DNA of 52,500 nt, taken from the NCBI GenBank assembly GCA_012295275.1, contig CM022678.1, positions 15,628,045-15,680,544 on the forward strand, in the 5' to 3' direction. Below, in pieces: positions 1 to 42,509 of the stretch. A program made the position numbers and the translations under genes. How positions within the stretch are numbered: the stretch's first letter is position 1; each line of letters begins with the position of its first letter. The notes beneath the pieces were generated by a model. That model worked only from the letters and a program-made list of their open reading frames with translations. It did no database searches and was not told where the DNA came from. This stretch comes from Chrysomallon squamiferum (taxonomy: Eukaryota; Mollusca; Gastropoda; Neomphalida; Peltospiridae).

Positions 1-2926
1 TTCACGTGTGTTACACGTGCAGCATCCGGGGAGACAGAACCTCCCCCTCCAACTTGGTTCAAGAATGCAAAATATTTGTCAAATGTTGGTTGGTATCTTC
101 ACATCTCAGTTTATACTGATTTAAATATTCTTAAATTTCTTTAAACTTAAATAGTCGCTGCATTATGTGTATCATATTTAAAATAATTTGATTCATTTAT
201 AACTTTAAAATACATCCATGCTTATAATAATACACAAAATGAAAACCCATCTTATCTTTTCAAAAAGACACTTGTATAAAGCAATAATGAAATAAAAATA
301 TTTAAACAATTTAATTTACAAATCATAGTAGATAATGACTGTATCGAAAATATTTAAATCAATATAAAATTTTCAAAAAGTATGAATACTATAAGATGAA
401 CTAATATGAAATATGAACAGTATTTTCAGATGTTAAAGAGTCAAAAATTTAATTATCAGTATAGCAATATTTTCATCTATGAAATGTTTACCAGTCATGA
501 AACTAGTAAATATACTGTTTTATAATCAAGTAAAATATATAATTTATTTGGAAAAGGAAATTAATTTTTATCTTTGTTGTTGTTGTTTTCTAGATTCTAG
601 TAAGTATGTTTTCTGGGACAAAGGTCGTCGACTGACAGTGAAAGATGTAAACAAACAGGAAGATATTTCCTGTTTCCAGTGTCGTGTAGAAAATGATGTT
701 GGTAGTATATTTGGAGATGGATGTCTCAATGTGATCTGTAAGTTTTATTATTATTATCATAACTATGGCTTCTTTTTTTTTTTTTTATTGATAGTTAATA
801 ATGTTTGTGTTACAGTTTTTTGAAAGAAGCGATAAAAAAATGATGCCAGTTATTATTGATTGTCATTTTATTTTTAACTCGTGTTTTTATGATAATATTG
901 CATATAATTTATTAACATAAACTGTTAATCAAGATTTACAATGTAGAAAATGGCTACACATCTATGTGTATGTGTGTCAGCATGTAGGCGTCTGTGAATT
1001 TATAGTGTGTTTGTGTAGATATTAGTTTCTTGATGATTATGTGCATGCGTACGAGTTTGATTGTATATGCATATGTGTGTGTCGTGTGTTAAAGAGAGAG
1101 TGGCCATTTTATAGTTATGTATTAAATATTAAAGTTCTGCAGTACAGAAATAACCTAATAATTATTTTAGAAATTAATTAAAACTTAAAAAGAAAAAGAA
1201 AATCACTCACATAAATTGTTTTGTGTTTTCTCAGTTCCTATCATCATCATTCAGCGTCCACCCGAGATCCAGGAAATAACAAAAGGTGACGTCATAGATT
1301 TAACTGTAAGAGCGACCACAAAAGAGCGACTGAAACTAAAGTATGACTGGATTTTCAAAGACGTAGCACAAAAGGACATCGTGTCCCATCATATCACTTA
1401 CGACCGAGAAACACTGACATCCTTTATTAACACCTCCTTGCTGAGCTATCCTCTGTACGAGACTGTCAGAGGGACCTACACGAGAAAAGTCTATCATGCA
1501 TACGACGCTGTGAACGTGACAACAAGAGTTGTTATTGCTGATGTGACAACAAAAGTTATTATTGCGACTGTGACATCAAAAGTTATTATTGCTGATGTGA
1601 CAGGTTGGTCTTTAAAATATAAAAGAAGGTTTAGTATGGGATTTGTACGTAACAGGTTACTTTTAACAACTAAAATAATAAAAATTTCCCTGTCTATGAC
1701 AAGTGTCTGAGATTCAGTGTATGTGTATGTATATGTTGGATGAATATGTGTGTTTATATACGTGTGTGTATGTTTACGTATTTGTGTGTGTTTGTGTGTA
1801 AATTTATGTAACGTTCATTATATCAAAACGAATCAGTGTCATATTCAGAGATGTGTTGAAGTAGTTGCTGAAGTAGATGTTGTACGTCCTGTTTTTAGAG
1901 ATTTCTGATCGTACTGCTGCTGAACGTGATGTGATGAATTATTATTTAATCGCATCACTTGTTGGTGTTGGTGTTGCTGCTGTCATCATCATCGTCATTT
2001 CTAACATCTGCTGCAAGCGACGGAAAAGTAAGAGTCTGTCTAAGCCTGTCTGTAATACTTTGTAATGATACTTTTTAGAAAATATTGAATAAAAGTTACT
2101 CAGTAATTAATAAAATTTCATTCACGTATGCATGGGAACATTTAATCATTATTAAAGGAATTGTATTCAGTTCATTTCTGTAATATTCACGATTTTAATA
2201 TAAAGTAAACAATTAGCTATATATACTTACATGCTTGTGTGTGTGTTTGTGTGTGTGTGTTATTATGTACTGGATAAGTTTTAAATATGTTTTCCGTTTC
2301 GTAGAATGAATTTGTTTAGTTTCAGTAAAAGAATTTTTGACGTTTTTAAAAATATTTTTATAGCTGATAATGATTCTGGACACGGTTTGGCGAAAAAGGT
2401 AAGTTTGATTAATATTTTGTTCACTGAATTCAGAAAGCTGAATTGTATTTAGAAATATGCGATACAGAACACTAACTGAAAATGCCTTTCATATTTTTCT
2501 TTGAATCATGAACATGAACTGTAACAATGAAAATAACAAACATGAAATATTTTTTGTCATTGTGCCACAGATTAGTATATTTAATAATCACAATCTTGAA
2601 ATAAATTTATTTTTCTTTTAATTTTTGATTGCTGTTTTAAATACAAGAATTTCTAATATATTATTAGTCACTGCTTCTACTATTTTCAGGCTAAACAATT
2701 TTATTATTTCATTAATTTGTTCTTTTAATTTTTTAAATAAATAATAATTATTTTTAATTATGATAATAATAATTATTATCATTATTATCATTAATATTAT
2801 CTTTAATAATAATGATGATTTTTATTACTACTTTTACTGATTAAATATGTATGTATGTATGTATGTATGTATATTGGCTATCACAGACTAAGATTACTAA
2901 AACTGCTATATTATTATTATTATTAT

Positions 2927-3024
<98 letters not shown>

Positions 3025-3133
3025 ATAGTAGTAGTAGTAGTAGTATAATCACGAAGTTAAATAAATGTTAATATAATTGTGAAAAAGATAATAATTATTA
3101 TAATAATCTTGTTAATTGTGTATTTAACAGTAA
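1..3133 (+). CDS. L1CAM/neuroglian-like Ig receptor, 3' part (left inverted-repeat copy)
   Basis: Exons: <1-88, 594-737, 1235-1603, 1899-2027, 2364-2398, 3131-3133. Each intron is GT-AG, and phases run 1,1,1,1,0. The first two exons encode one Ig domain matching Ig4 of L1-type adhesion proteins (FTCVTRAASG..WF, then SCFQCRVENDVG). The third encodes a second Ig-like domain (RPPEIQEITKGD..YDWIFKD..GTYTRKVYHAYD) without the usual cysteines, ending in a threefold 9-residue repeat. The fourth gives a transmembrane helix of about 24 residues followed by CCKRRK, and the fifth a tail ending DNDSGHGLAKK. The stop TAA is the first codon of the last exon; a polyadenylation signal AATAAA follows at 3251-3256. 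The signal peptide and Ig1-Ig3 lie left of the window. No fibronectin III domain lies between the Ig domains and the membrane. Expected to be a type I cell-surface protein; its ligand is unknown. Confidence 0.85.
2926..3044. repeat. AGT/GTA trinucleotide microsatellite
   Basis: About 40 near-perfect GTA units in the last intron of the left L1-like gene. Confidence 0.97.
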
Positions 3134-3330
3134 ACTTGACGATGATTTCCAAATTACATCAAAAACCAATGAAGAAAATTCAGATGATGATCAGTTTCTA
3201 TGAAAAATGGATGAAGAATAAGAACAACAAACTCAGTGGATTATTTAAAAAATAAAAGATAAATTTAAAAAATAAAAATTAAGTAGAACAGTTTTATGGA
3301 GAAGCAATGTGAATATAGGTATGGAGATCT

Positions 3331-3380
3331 ATTTATCTATCTATCTATCTATCTAGATAGATAGATAGATAGATAGATAA
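3331..3380. repeat. TATC/GATA palindromic microsatellite
   Basis: TATC units run directly into GATA units, forming a near-perfect inverted repeat that could extrude a hairpin. Confidence 0.9.
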
Positions 3381-4702
3381 ATACTTGTTTTCATTTTTGT
3401 GTTTATTATCCACCCTGATTAAATTAGTTCAGAATAATTTACAAATTAACAGCTCTTATTTTTCTGTTATATTAATTACGTTGTTATTTCGGCTTCCTCT
3501 GTTTTCTTTGAATGTTCGTTCTTTTTTGTGTTTTGTTGTTACATCTTGGATTTTTTTTACTGTTGATGGTAGTGTATAAATCCAAATTTGGGCGCTTTTT
3601 TATTTTTTATTTTTTTTGTTTTGTTTTTTGCATTCATTTAAGTACTTATTAAATTTTAAAAGGATTGGGCTTTTTCACCTCATTTTAATAGGGTTTTATA
3701 TCTTTTAATTTAATTATTATTGGTGGGATAAAAAAATTTTCATGAGCTAAAATATTTTCTGCTAATAAACAAAACACAATGAAAAGAAAGACAAACTAGT
3801 TATTATCATTCAGCGCATTTATTGCTAAGGAATGAGAAGTATGAAAGAAGTATATGTATTACTGTAATTAACCGATCAATTAATTTACACAATATATTTT
3901 CTGCTAAAATTATTATTCGTGTAAAGGGAATGAAACATTGAAACGAGTAGCCAGTTACGTCAGATTTTGAAAATGTTATTTTTATCAATTTTTATCTAAT
4001 AAAATTTAAACTGTACTTTTTTCAAAAACAAAATTAATGGAATTGTCAATTATTATTAGCTATTTATTTTTTAAATTTTTATTTTAATTAAATAATAATA
4101 ATAATAATAACTAAATTTGGAAACAATATTTTATAATATTTCTTAAAAAAAAAACTTAAAGAGGAGAATCAGTTTATATTTTTATTTTGATATTTAATAC
4201 ACACGTATTATTGTTAATTCAGAATGTAATGTAAAAATTAAAAATAGTTTAAAATAATCATAAATGTTTTGTCTGTATGTTAAAATTGACAACAGAATAC
4301 ATTTTTAATGTTATAGGAGCCACAGTGTGTTTATTGAGTAGACAGAGTTCAAATTAGTTTTGTACAAAGATAAAATACACAGTTCATTTATTACTAACTT
4401 CATACTACTGCTCCTGTATACAGTTCAACAAAATCAGAATGTGCAATACGTCAAGTTATATACGTTTTGTGATACACGGACCGCATAAAATTAGCTTGGA
4501 TCACAATATAAATAAACAACAAAAAAACAAAAACAAGGCATATATCTTCTTTTTTGTATATATATAATTGTTTTATTGGCAAATTTATATTTACTTTTAT
4601 TTATTTATTCTTTTTTTAAACCAGGGTGCATTATGTTATAGACATTCTTTTTACTGCATGAAATTCATAAATATTTATGTGTGTGTTTACATATAAACAC
4701 CT

Positions 4703-4705
<3 letters not shown>

Positions 4706-4773
<68 letters not shown>
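4706..4773. repeat. CT microsatellite with TA/CA tail
   Basis: Uninterrupted CT run followed by TATA and CA tracts to about 4810. Confidence 0.97.
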
Positions 4774-4782
<9 letters not shown>

Positions 4783-5091
4783 CATATATATATATACACA
4801 CACACACACATATACATAATAAAAAAAATTCCAATTTTTATTTGTTTGTATTTATTTTCTTTTTTATATATTGCTGTTTTATTGACAAATTTGTATTTTT
4901 TTGTATTTTTTTTTAATCCAGGCTAGTATTATACTATAGACATTTTTTGTTACATGCATCTTCATTAAATTGCAGATGTGCCTTCGTTGTTTATGAGTAT
5001 TAAAATTTAATTTAATTTTTATATTTCTACGGTCAATACAGCTCTGTATTCTACGAGACGAATAAAGGCTAAAAAATATAATTTGTTGTTC

Positions 5092-5094
<3 letters not shown>

Positions 5095-5161
<67 letters not shown>

Positions 5162-5190
5162 ATTAATATTATGATTATTATTATTATTAT
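5095..5190. repeat. ATT microsatellite
   Basis: About 20 ATT units with a few interruptions near the end. Confidence 0.95.
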
Positions 5191-5231
5191 TAATTTCATT
5201 GTTTTCTGTCTGATAATGAAGCTATAATGAA

Positions 5232-5386
5232 GTTATTCTGAAGGACCTTTAACTGAATGAATTACTATAAAATCAATGCTAACCAGATCTAATAAATAAC
5301 AAAAACGACCTAAGAGAAACAGTTACAAATACATCTGTCTTTACAATGAGAAATAACATTGATTATGTTAAAAGGCAAGTCAGTAG
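5232..5386 (+). repeat. Dispersed direct repeat, copy 1
   Basis: Two adjoining blocks: GAATGAATTACTATAAAA.. followed by AAAAACGACCTAAGAGAAAC... Both blocks recur at 6356-6447 and 6585-6655 in swapped order, separated there by a GT/GA microsatellite. Confidence 0.85.
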
Positions 5387-5449
5387 ATATTCATTTCAAA
5401 TAACCTTCATATCTCATAAATTAGTCCTCTGATGAACGAATGGTTACGA

Positions 5450-5450
<1 letters not shown>

Positions 5451-5528
<78 letters not shown>
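5451..5528. repeat. CA microsatellite
   Basis: About 39 CA units. Confidence 0.97.
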
Positions 5529-5530
<2 letters not shown>

Positions 5531-6355
5531 TATATAATATACCACCAAAGACTTTATTCATTTACTTTGTAATATATAAAGGTTTCACTGCACCAAAAGC
5601 AAGTAAAATTATTATTATTATTTTTTAAATATGTTTATACTAAATCAATAAACAGTGAATAAATAAATAAATAACTAAATAAATAAATAAATAAAAATCA
5701 GATTCAAAATAAATAATAATTTACCACGTTGATTCCTTGGGTTTTTCTTGTTATTGTTATTTGATTTTTTTAAATGTGTTTATCTATAAACAGTGAATAG
5801 CAAATCAATATAAATAACACGATAACTGAATGCTAATTACTGTTTAGAAAAAACACGGTTACCAAGGTAACGTAATATTAACTTAGAACGTCACAGCATT
5901 TTGTTGTTCTTTTCTGTCAGGTCTTGTGAGAAAAGGTTTGCTGTTTTCTAAAATTGTATCGCTGTAATATAGTTTTATTTTATTTTACTGGCAACCTTCT
6001 TTTTCTAAATTTACCTCAGCACTATAAATATATAGTATTCTTACTTTTCTTCTTCTTCTCTTTAGTTAACAAAAGATGTCGAGCTAAAGGATTTTTCTTC
6101 ACACTAACTTTAATCACTTATAGTTAATATAAAAGGAAAACATAGATCACTAGCGATATTAAAAACTGTTCAAGTATAATTTTACAGCTTAGAGCCAATT
6201 GTACTATAAAGTCACTAGTTTAGTTCGCTATGTATGGTTTTCACAGTCCCATAGGATTCATTTGACTTTATTTGGGAACGAACTCAGCAAAAATCTTAGC
6301 TAACAAATGTTTTGTCACCTGTAATCACCAAAATCCAAGATGGCCGCCGTCTAAT

Positions 6356-6655
<300 letters not shown>

Positions 6656-6693
6656 GCGGACTGTGCGTGCGAGCGTGCGTCTGTGTGTGCGGC

Positions 6694-7030
6694 GTAAAAA
6701 CAGATATTAGTCTGAGAGATGAGATGAATGTTAGAAATGTAAAAACAGATATTAGTCTGAGAGATGAGATGAATGTTTGACAGGTAAAAACAGATATTAG
6801 TCTGAGAGATGAGATGAATGTTAGAAATGTAAAAACAGATATTAGTCTGAGAGATGAGATGAATATTAGAAATGTAAAAACAGATATTAGTCTGAGAGAT
6901 GAGATGAATGTTTGAGAAGTAAAAACAGATAAGAGTCTGAGAGATGAAGTTAATGTTTGACAGGTAAAAACAGATTTTAGTCTGAGAGATGAGGTGAAAG
7001 TTTCACAGGTAAAAACAGATTTGCACCTGA
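6694..7030 (-). repeat. 45-bp minisatellite in the MIC26-fragment intron
   Basis: Units start at 6694, 6739, 6784, 6829, 6874, 6919 and 6964, with a partial eighth at 7009. On the minus strand, the direction of the adjoining gene fragment, most units contain the branch-point-like TCTAAC, a pyrimidine-rich stretch and CTCTCAG, the make-up of a 3' splice site. Confidence 0.93.
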
Positions 7031-7228
7031 TTCACCTGCATGGAATCCAGGTACTCCCACACAGACTCACGGGCAGACGACACACTTCTTCGAAACATGG
7101 ATTCTTGTTCTGGTATGTACTTGTACTTGAATTTATCTTCTGGGTTGCCATATATGGGCAGCTGAAAACAGAAAAATCTAAATATCTAAGTAATTACAGA
7201 ATGAACAGCATCGACAGAGCTAGAAAAA

Positions 7229-7230
<2 letters not shown>

Positions 7231-7288
<58 letters not shown>

Positions 7289-7411
7289 TACAATTTGAAG
7301 CCAGGTTCAGTTTAGAGATTAAAAAAAAAAGAAATAAGAAAAGAGAGATTTCCTTTCTTGCCCAATACCCCACATAGCAGTTTTAAACTGAAAAATGTTT
7401 ATAATCGTGAC

Positions 7412-7454
<43 letters not shown>
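7231..7454. repeat. Two CA microsatellites in MIC26-fragment intron
   Basis: CA runs at 7231-7287 and 7413-7454 on either side of ordinary intron sequence. Confidence 0.95.
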
Positions 7455-7458
<4 letters not shown>

Positions 7459-7861
7459 GACAGAGATATCAACCTCTTTTAGATTATTCTCAAATTTCGT
7501 AAAATGAAATAAATAAAAATACCCTCTGTCCTGAAGACATATACAAATAAAACAAGGCCACATATAAAAATAAGAATTTGTACTTTTAAATTTGGAGATA
7601 TGTTTTGCCATAAATATCACAAAAGTGAAATTTATTAATCCCTCATATATTCGTGTTATTTCTAAATGTGTCAATGATATTGTCTAAAATGTCTGGATAA
7701 TGAATTTTCTTCTATTAGTATAAAAATGTTACCTCACAAACTGACACTTTTGTTAATGAACTACAGGTACATGGTTTTGCTTCTGCGGCGTAGACTTTGT
7801 ATGAAAGAAAAGGCAATCCCGCCATTACTGTCACTGTGCCTAATCTGCTGGCTTTTAAAAC

Positions 7862-9867
<2,006 letters not shown>

Positions 9868-9876
9868 GCCACACAT

Positions 9877-35626
<25,750 letters not shown>

Positions 35627-35679
35627 TGGCGTTGTTACTGGCTGCTGTTTACCATTTTGTGACATTTATGTGATTTGCA

Positions 35680-35685
35680 AATAAA
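35680..35685 (+). promoter_or_regulatory. Polyadenylation signal of the cadherin gene
   Basis: AATAAA followed within ten bases by a genomic run of 17 A; lies 54 bases after the stop at 35626. Confidence 0.7.
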
Positions 35686-35699
35686 GTAGAAAAAAAAAA

Positions 35700-37864
<2,165 letters not shown>

Positions 37865-38621
37865 TGCCTATCACCATCACAATTAGGCCACCTGAAATCC
37901 AGGAGATAACAAAAGGTGACATCGTAGATTTAACAGTGGAAGCAACCACAGAGGATGGGGAAGAAATAAAGTATTCATGGTTTTTCAATGGCACGAAAGT
38001 GAGTGACACAAAACCCAAGCACGTCGCCTACAACCCTGTCACTCATGGAAGCATACATCAACACACCAGTGCTGACTGACGAAGAGTACAAGACAATCAT
38101 TGGAACGTACATCAGAAACCTCTACCACACATATGACTCTGTCAACGTCACAACAATGGTGTTGCTGAAGGAGTTGCCAGGTTACTCATTGTTGATGAAG
38201 AGGATTGTTTCATATAACATGACGTTGTCACAGTCTGTCTGTGTGTCTAACTGTTTGTTTTTGGGGTTTTTTTTCTAAATCATGCCAAAATGAGAATACA
38301 AAATTATATTATTTGCAACTTGTAAATTTAAAAAGAAGATATTTCAGTCATAGGATGATTGTTCTGATATAGTATTTATTGATCCTGTGACAGGCGTTCA
38401 AGCTGATGGTATTGTTACAGCTTGTATTTGTCACTGTTATTATCTGCTTTGTGTGCATTCTTGCTGTGTTATGAAACGATTTATTTTAAATTTTAACAAT
38501 TTCTGGATATTTTTTGTTTGTTTTTTCTTTAAAAAACAAATCATTGCTGATGTCTATATTGTGTATTTGAGGAGCTATTGCAGTAGTTGATGTCATTTGT
38601 AACATGTTTCTTTTGAAATTA

Positions 38622-38652
<31 letters not shown>

Positions 38653-39994
38653 AACAAGTTTTGTGTGTTTTTAAAATGACATTGTCAATTCTATGTTGTG
38701 TATTTCAGACACTGTTGCTATAGTTGGTATCATTCCACTCATTCTGCTCATCGTTATCATCATCATCATCGCAGTTGTGTACCGGAGCAAACAAAAGGAA
38801 ATATTCTACCCATGTAAAATATTTTTCATATCTTAATATCTTAGTACACCACTCAGTGGCTGTGTTGTCAGCTTTTAGTTCATTATTCTCTTAGTTGTAA
38901 TCAGGATGCTCATGTTTATATTTGTTTTATCTCAGTGATTGTTAATTATTTTGTTTCGGAAGATTAACAACATTTTTGGTTATTTAAGGAAACCCTGTAA
39001 TGAAAGACGCTATCTCAACAATATGTCTGTCGCGTTAAAATGTAAATGTGCCAAGTGGTTAAAAGGAAATTTAACAATACTTTTGCTGGAAAACAATTGA
39101 AAATATTAACCAGCTTAAAATGACCTTGATATCCTGATCATTTAACAATATATATTTTATTTATGATAGACAAAAAGGGAAGTTCACAACAGGATAAAAC
39201 AACCTTTACATCTGATCTTTCAAAAACATCTTTTTTTATTTTTCACAGTGGACAAAAAAGAGAGAGCTGCTGTTCTTGATCCAGAGAAAGACTTGGCTGA
39301 CAGTGGATTCCATGATCTTTCAAGATCGTAAGATTTAAATTTGTTTTTCAAAATTAATTACTGTTAGCATTTTACATTTACAAATGACAGTAGTCTGCTT
39401 CACTTTAACCAAAAAAAAGAAAAAATCTTTTAGAGGGACATTCAGTGCAGAAAACTAAAATATTTAAAATCGAATTAATGATTTATTAACAGTATCAAGA
39501 ATAAAATTTCAAAGTTAAAAGAATTAAAAAAAATGAAAAAGACTTAAAAATTGTTTATTGGATGCCTGTTTACATAATATAAGTTAAGATTAACTGGCTA
39601 AAGAAAACTGAAGCAGTTTTTATCTTTTTAATTTTTGTTTCTAATGTTATTTATTTTGTACCATTAGCAAACTGAAAATTGATTTTTGTTTTAATATATA
39701 TATTTATTATATATAATAATTTCAACAACAAAACTATTCAAAATAATAATATTAATTATGTTTCACAGTTATGCTGCTGATGATTTTCCAATTAAACCGA
39801 CGATCAACCTGGATGATGATCAGTTCAGTGACAATGAAGTTGAAGCAGCAAGGCTGATGGAATACGGTGGCGAAATTGACCCAGAAAAGTTCAATGAGGA
39901 CGGGTCATTCATTGGCCAGTACGCCCCCCGAGAACCTCCCCCACCTGTGTCTTACCAAACTAATGAAGATGGAATAAAGATTGTTATGGTGTAA
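37865..39994 (+). CDS. Orphan 3' cassette of an L1CAM/neuroglian-like gene with FIGQY tail
   Basis: Exons: 37865-38180, 38709-38813, 39249-39327, 39769-39994. The first encodes a diverged copy of the cysteine-less Ig (RPPEIQEITKGDIVDLTVEA, YSWFFNG, GTYIRNLYHTYDSVNVTT) and is one base too long, with a frame slip near 38038-38043. The second is a transmembrane helix (VAIVGIIPLILLIVIIIIIA) with VYRSKQK. The third and fourth form a cytoplasmic tail of about 100 residues with DLADSGFHDLSRS and EDGSFIGQY, the ankyrin-binding motif that defines the L1 family. The C-terminus IVMV could bind a class II PDZ domain. Entry is in phase 1 through a real acceptor (TTTTTTTGCAG), so upstream exons are required, yet none lies between it and the cadherin. 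It may be a gene remnant or an alternative 3' end of another gene. Confidence 0.82.
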
Positions 39995-42509
39995 CTAATT
40001 AAGTGCCGCCTTCATACCCAGAGAGAAAAATGAAAAAAATAAATCATTTTTATTTATTTATTTATTTGTTGTTGGTTTTTTGGATTAAAGTGAATGTTAT
40101 TTTTAATTTTTAATATTTTATAAGATGTTAGTATTTTCATAATGTTTTATTTATTTAATATTTTTCATAATGCTTTAAAGTGTGTTTTTAAAAAGTCACA
40201 GTAGGTTTTTAAGGTTTATTTTTTATATATCTTTTCTTATAAATAATTAGCTTATTTTTATGGATTGTTTTTTGTTTGTTTATTTGTTTTAACATCAGTG
40301 AATCACTTGCATGGTTGGTTGAAAAATGATAGCAATATAAATATTGTCAATGGGGAATAAAAATATTATTTTTTATTTTTATTTTAAATAAACAACAAAA
40401 AAAAACACTAATGTTTGAATGTATACCAGTAATCCCACAAGTAGAATTTTTAATTTCTTTTAATTTTTCCTTTTATGATTATTATTTTTTTTTTCAATTT
40501 AATACATGAAAAGGAAATAGTTTAAAAATATTGTTGAATTAATTAATACCATAGCTTCTTTTTTCTTCAATAGCAAAAATTGTCCATGTGTTTTTCTGCA
40601 GCATTTGAAAATAGTTCAGAGTTTGCTGTTGATTTGTTTTTTAATGTGAAGAGGTATTAATAGTGAGAACAGCTCTTTTCAGATACATGTAGATCATACA
40701 TCTACAGTCTGTTGATTTTCCTCTATAAGTGAGCACTGATTATGGGTAATACCAGTTTATCAGTTACTCTGAAGTTACACAAAGTCACCAAATTCACTGG
40801 TGAAAAAGATTTAGTGTTTGATCAGTTTTCAGAATGAAAGGCTGTGTGGTATTCTTCATCAGTGACACAAACCCAGCTGTGGAAGTGTTTGTGTTGTGTT
40901 TAAAAATAGATACAAAATATTAATATTTTCTTTTTTTTTCTTTTTTTAAATTTGTTTTATAAGACCATTTGTGCAAAATGTACATGTTGTCCCATTGTCC
41001 ACTACGCAGTATTAATATATTTATGTTCACTGTTATTACAGAACATTCTTCTCAAATTCCTATGTTATCAAACTTTATTTATTTTTATGTTATTCTATAT
41101 ATATATAATTATTGAATTTAAAAATACATATTAATGAATTAAAGATTAATAAATAAAGATATTATGAACATCTATAAGGGAATCAAATTTAATAAGAACT
41201 TAGAAATACATTTACTGTAAAAGATGAAAATAATATTTATTTTTATTTATTATATATATTTTTATTTAAAAAATTAAAAACTCAAAAGTTTTTAAATTCT
41301 AGTTAGTACTATTATTATTTGTTGTTGTTGTTTAATTAAAGTTATTTAGGGTTTAATTATACACGTTATATTTTTCATAATTTGTTAGTAAGAAAAAATG
41401 TATTTATTTAAAGTTTTATTCTGTTTTAGGCATATTCTATTCCTCTATTATCTTTATTTTGTATTTATTTGTTTGTTAAATCCCATTGATGTTAATATTT
41501 TAATTGTTATAAAAAAAATTATTGTAGAGAAAATATAGAATTGTAAAATTAAATTATTTTTAAAATCATATCATTTCTATTACTTTATGTTTTTGACATC
41601 TTTTAGTATTGTTTTCATTTACAAAAACAATTTTTAATTTTCATTCACAGAAATTTTTTTAGTAGTTATAATTAAACATTTTATTTACCTTAAACACTCA
41701 AGATATTATAAATGTGGGGTATTTAATTATATTGCTGAGTTGTTTTTAAAAGAATTTGTTTGCTAGCTCACGACTTGTAAAAACTATGAATTAAAAAAGA
41801 TACTGTTACTTAAGTTTGTAAATATTTTTTTTAAACTTTACGCTTGCAAGATAGGCAGAAATAAGGCTACTAAACACATTTTTTTTTAAAAATATTTCAA
41901 AAAAAAATTTACATATAAATTTTTTTTTTTAAATTCTCTCGCATCAATGTATTTGTTTGCTGATTTTCATATTTGTAAATAGATGCCTTGTTTTGCAAGG
42001 TTTTTATTGTTTGTTGATTTTTTATATTGTCATCCAAGCTAATTTTATACCCTCCGTGTATCATAAAATGTTATTTATTACAGACTTTTTACATGTACAT
42101 GTGCGAAAGGTGTTAGCATTGGATGGCATTTTTTTAAAAATGAAATTTGCGTGTAAAACAAGAACAGTTTAAATTTTACTAGATAAAAATAATATTTTCA
42201 AAATTGGATATGGTATCAATGCTTTATTCTCTTTGCGCAAATAATTATAGATATGTTCTGTAAATTAATTAATCTGTTAATTATAATAATAGATATTTTT
42301 TTATACATTCATTAATCTGTTAATGAATATTTTCTATAAATTAATCAGTTAAATTTTAGATACATGCATCTGGCTTAGAGGTTATCTGTTTGTTTCTGTG
42401 TCATGTTTGTGTACATATTGCTTGTTTTTAGCTTGCCATGGCCATTATCATTATTGCCGGAGTGACCTTTCCACGTCTATAGAATTGTTAAAACTGTTTT
42501 TTTTTTAAA
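39995..42509. other. AT-rich region downstream of the FIGQY cassette
   Basis: Probably 3' UTR followed by intergenic DNA. Many AATAAA-like sites and no coding pattern on either strand. The stretch 40680-40900 is less repetitive than its surroundings, in keeping with transcribed UTR. Ends at the right-arm breakpoint. Confidence 0.5.

Larger units (their letters stand above)
1..3842 (+). repeat. Left arm of large inverted duplication
   Basis: Exons, introns and 3' flank match the reverse complement of about 42510-46145. Position 1 pairs with 46145, so the repeat continues left of the window. Homology stops near 3842, just after the block ATTTATTGCTAAGGAATGAG. Exons are nearly identical; introns and flank carry many substitutions and indels, including an AGT microsatellite at 2926-3044 that is short in the other arm. 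Confidence 0.88.
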
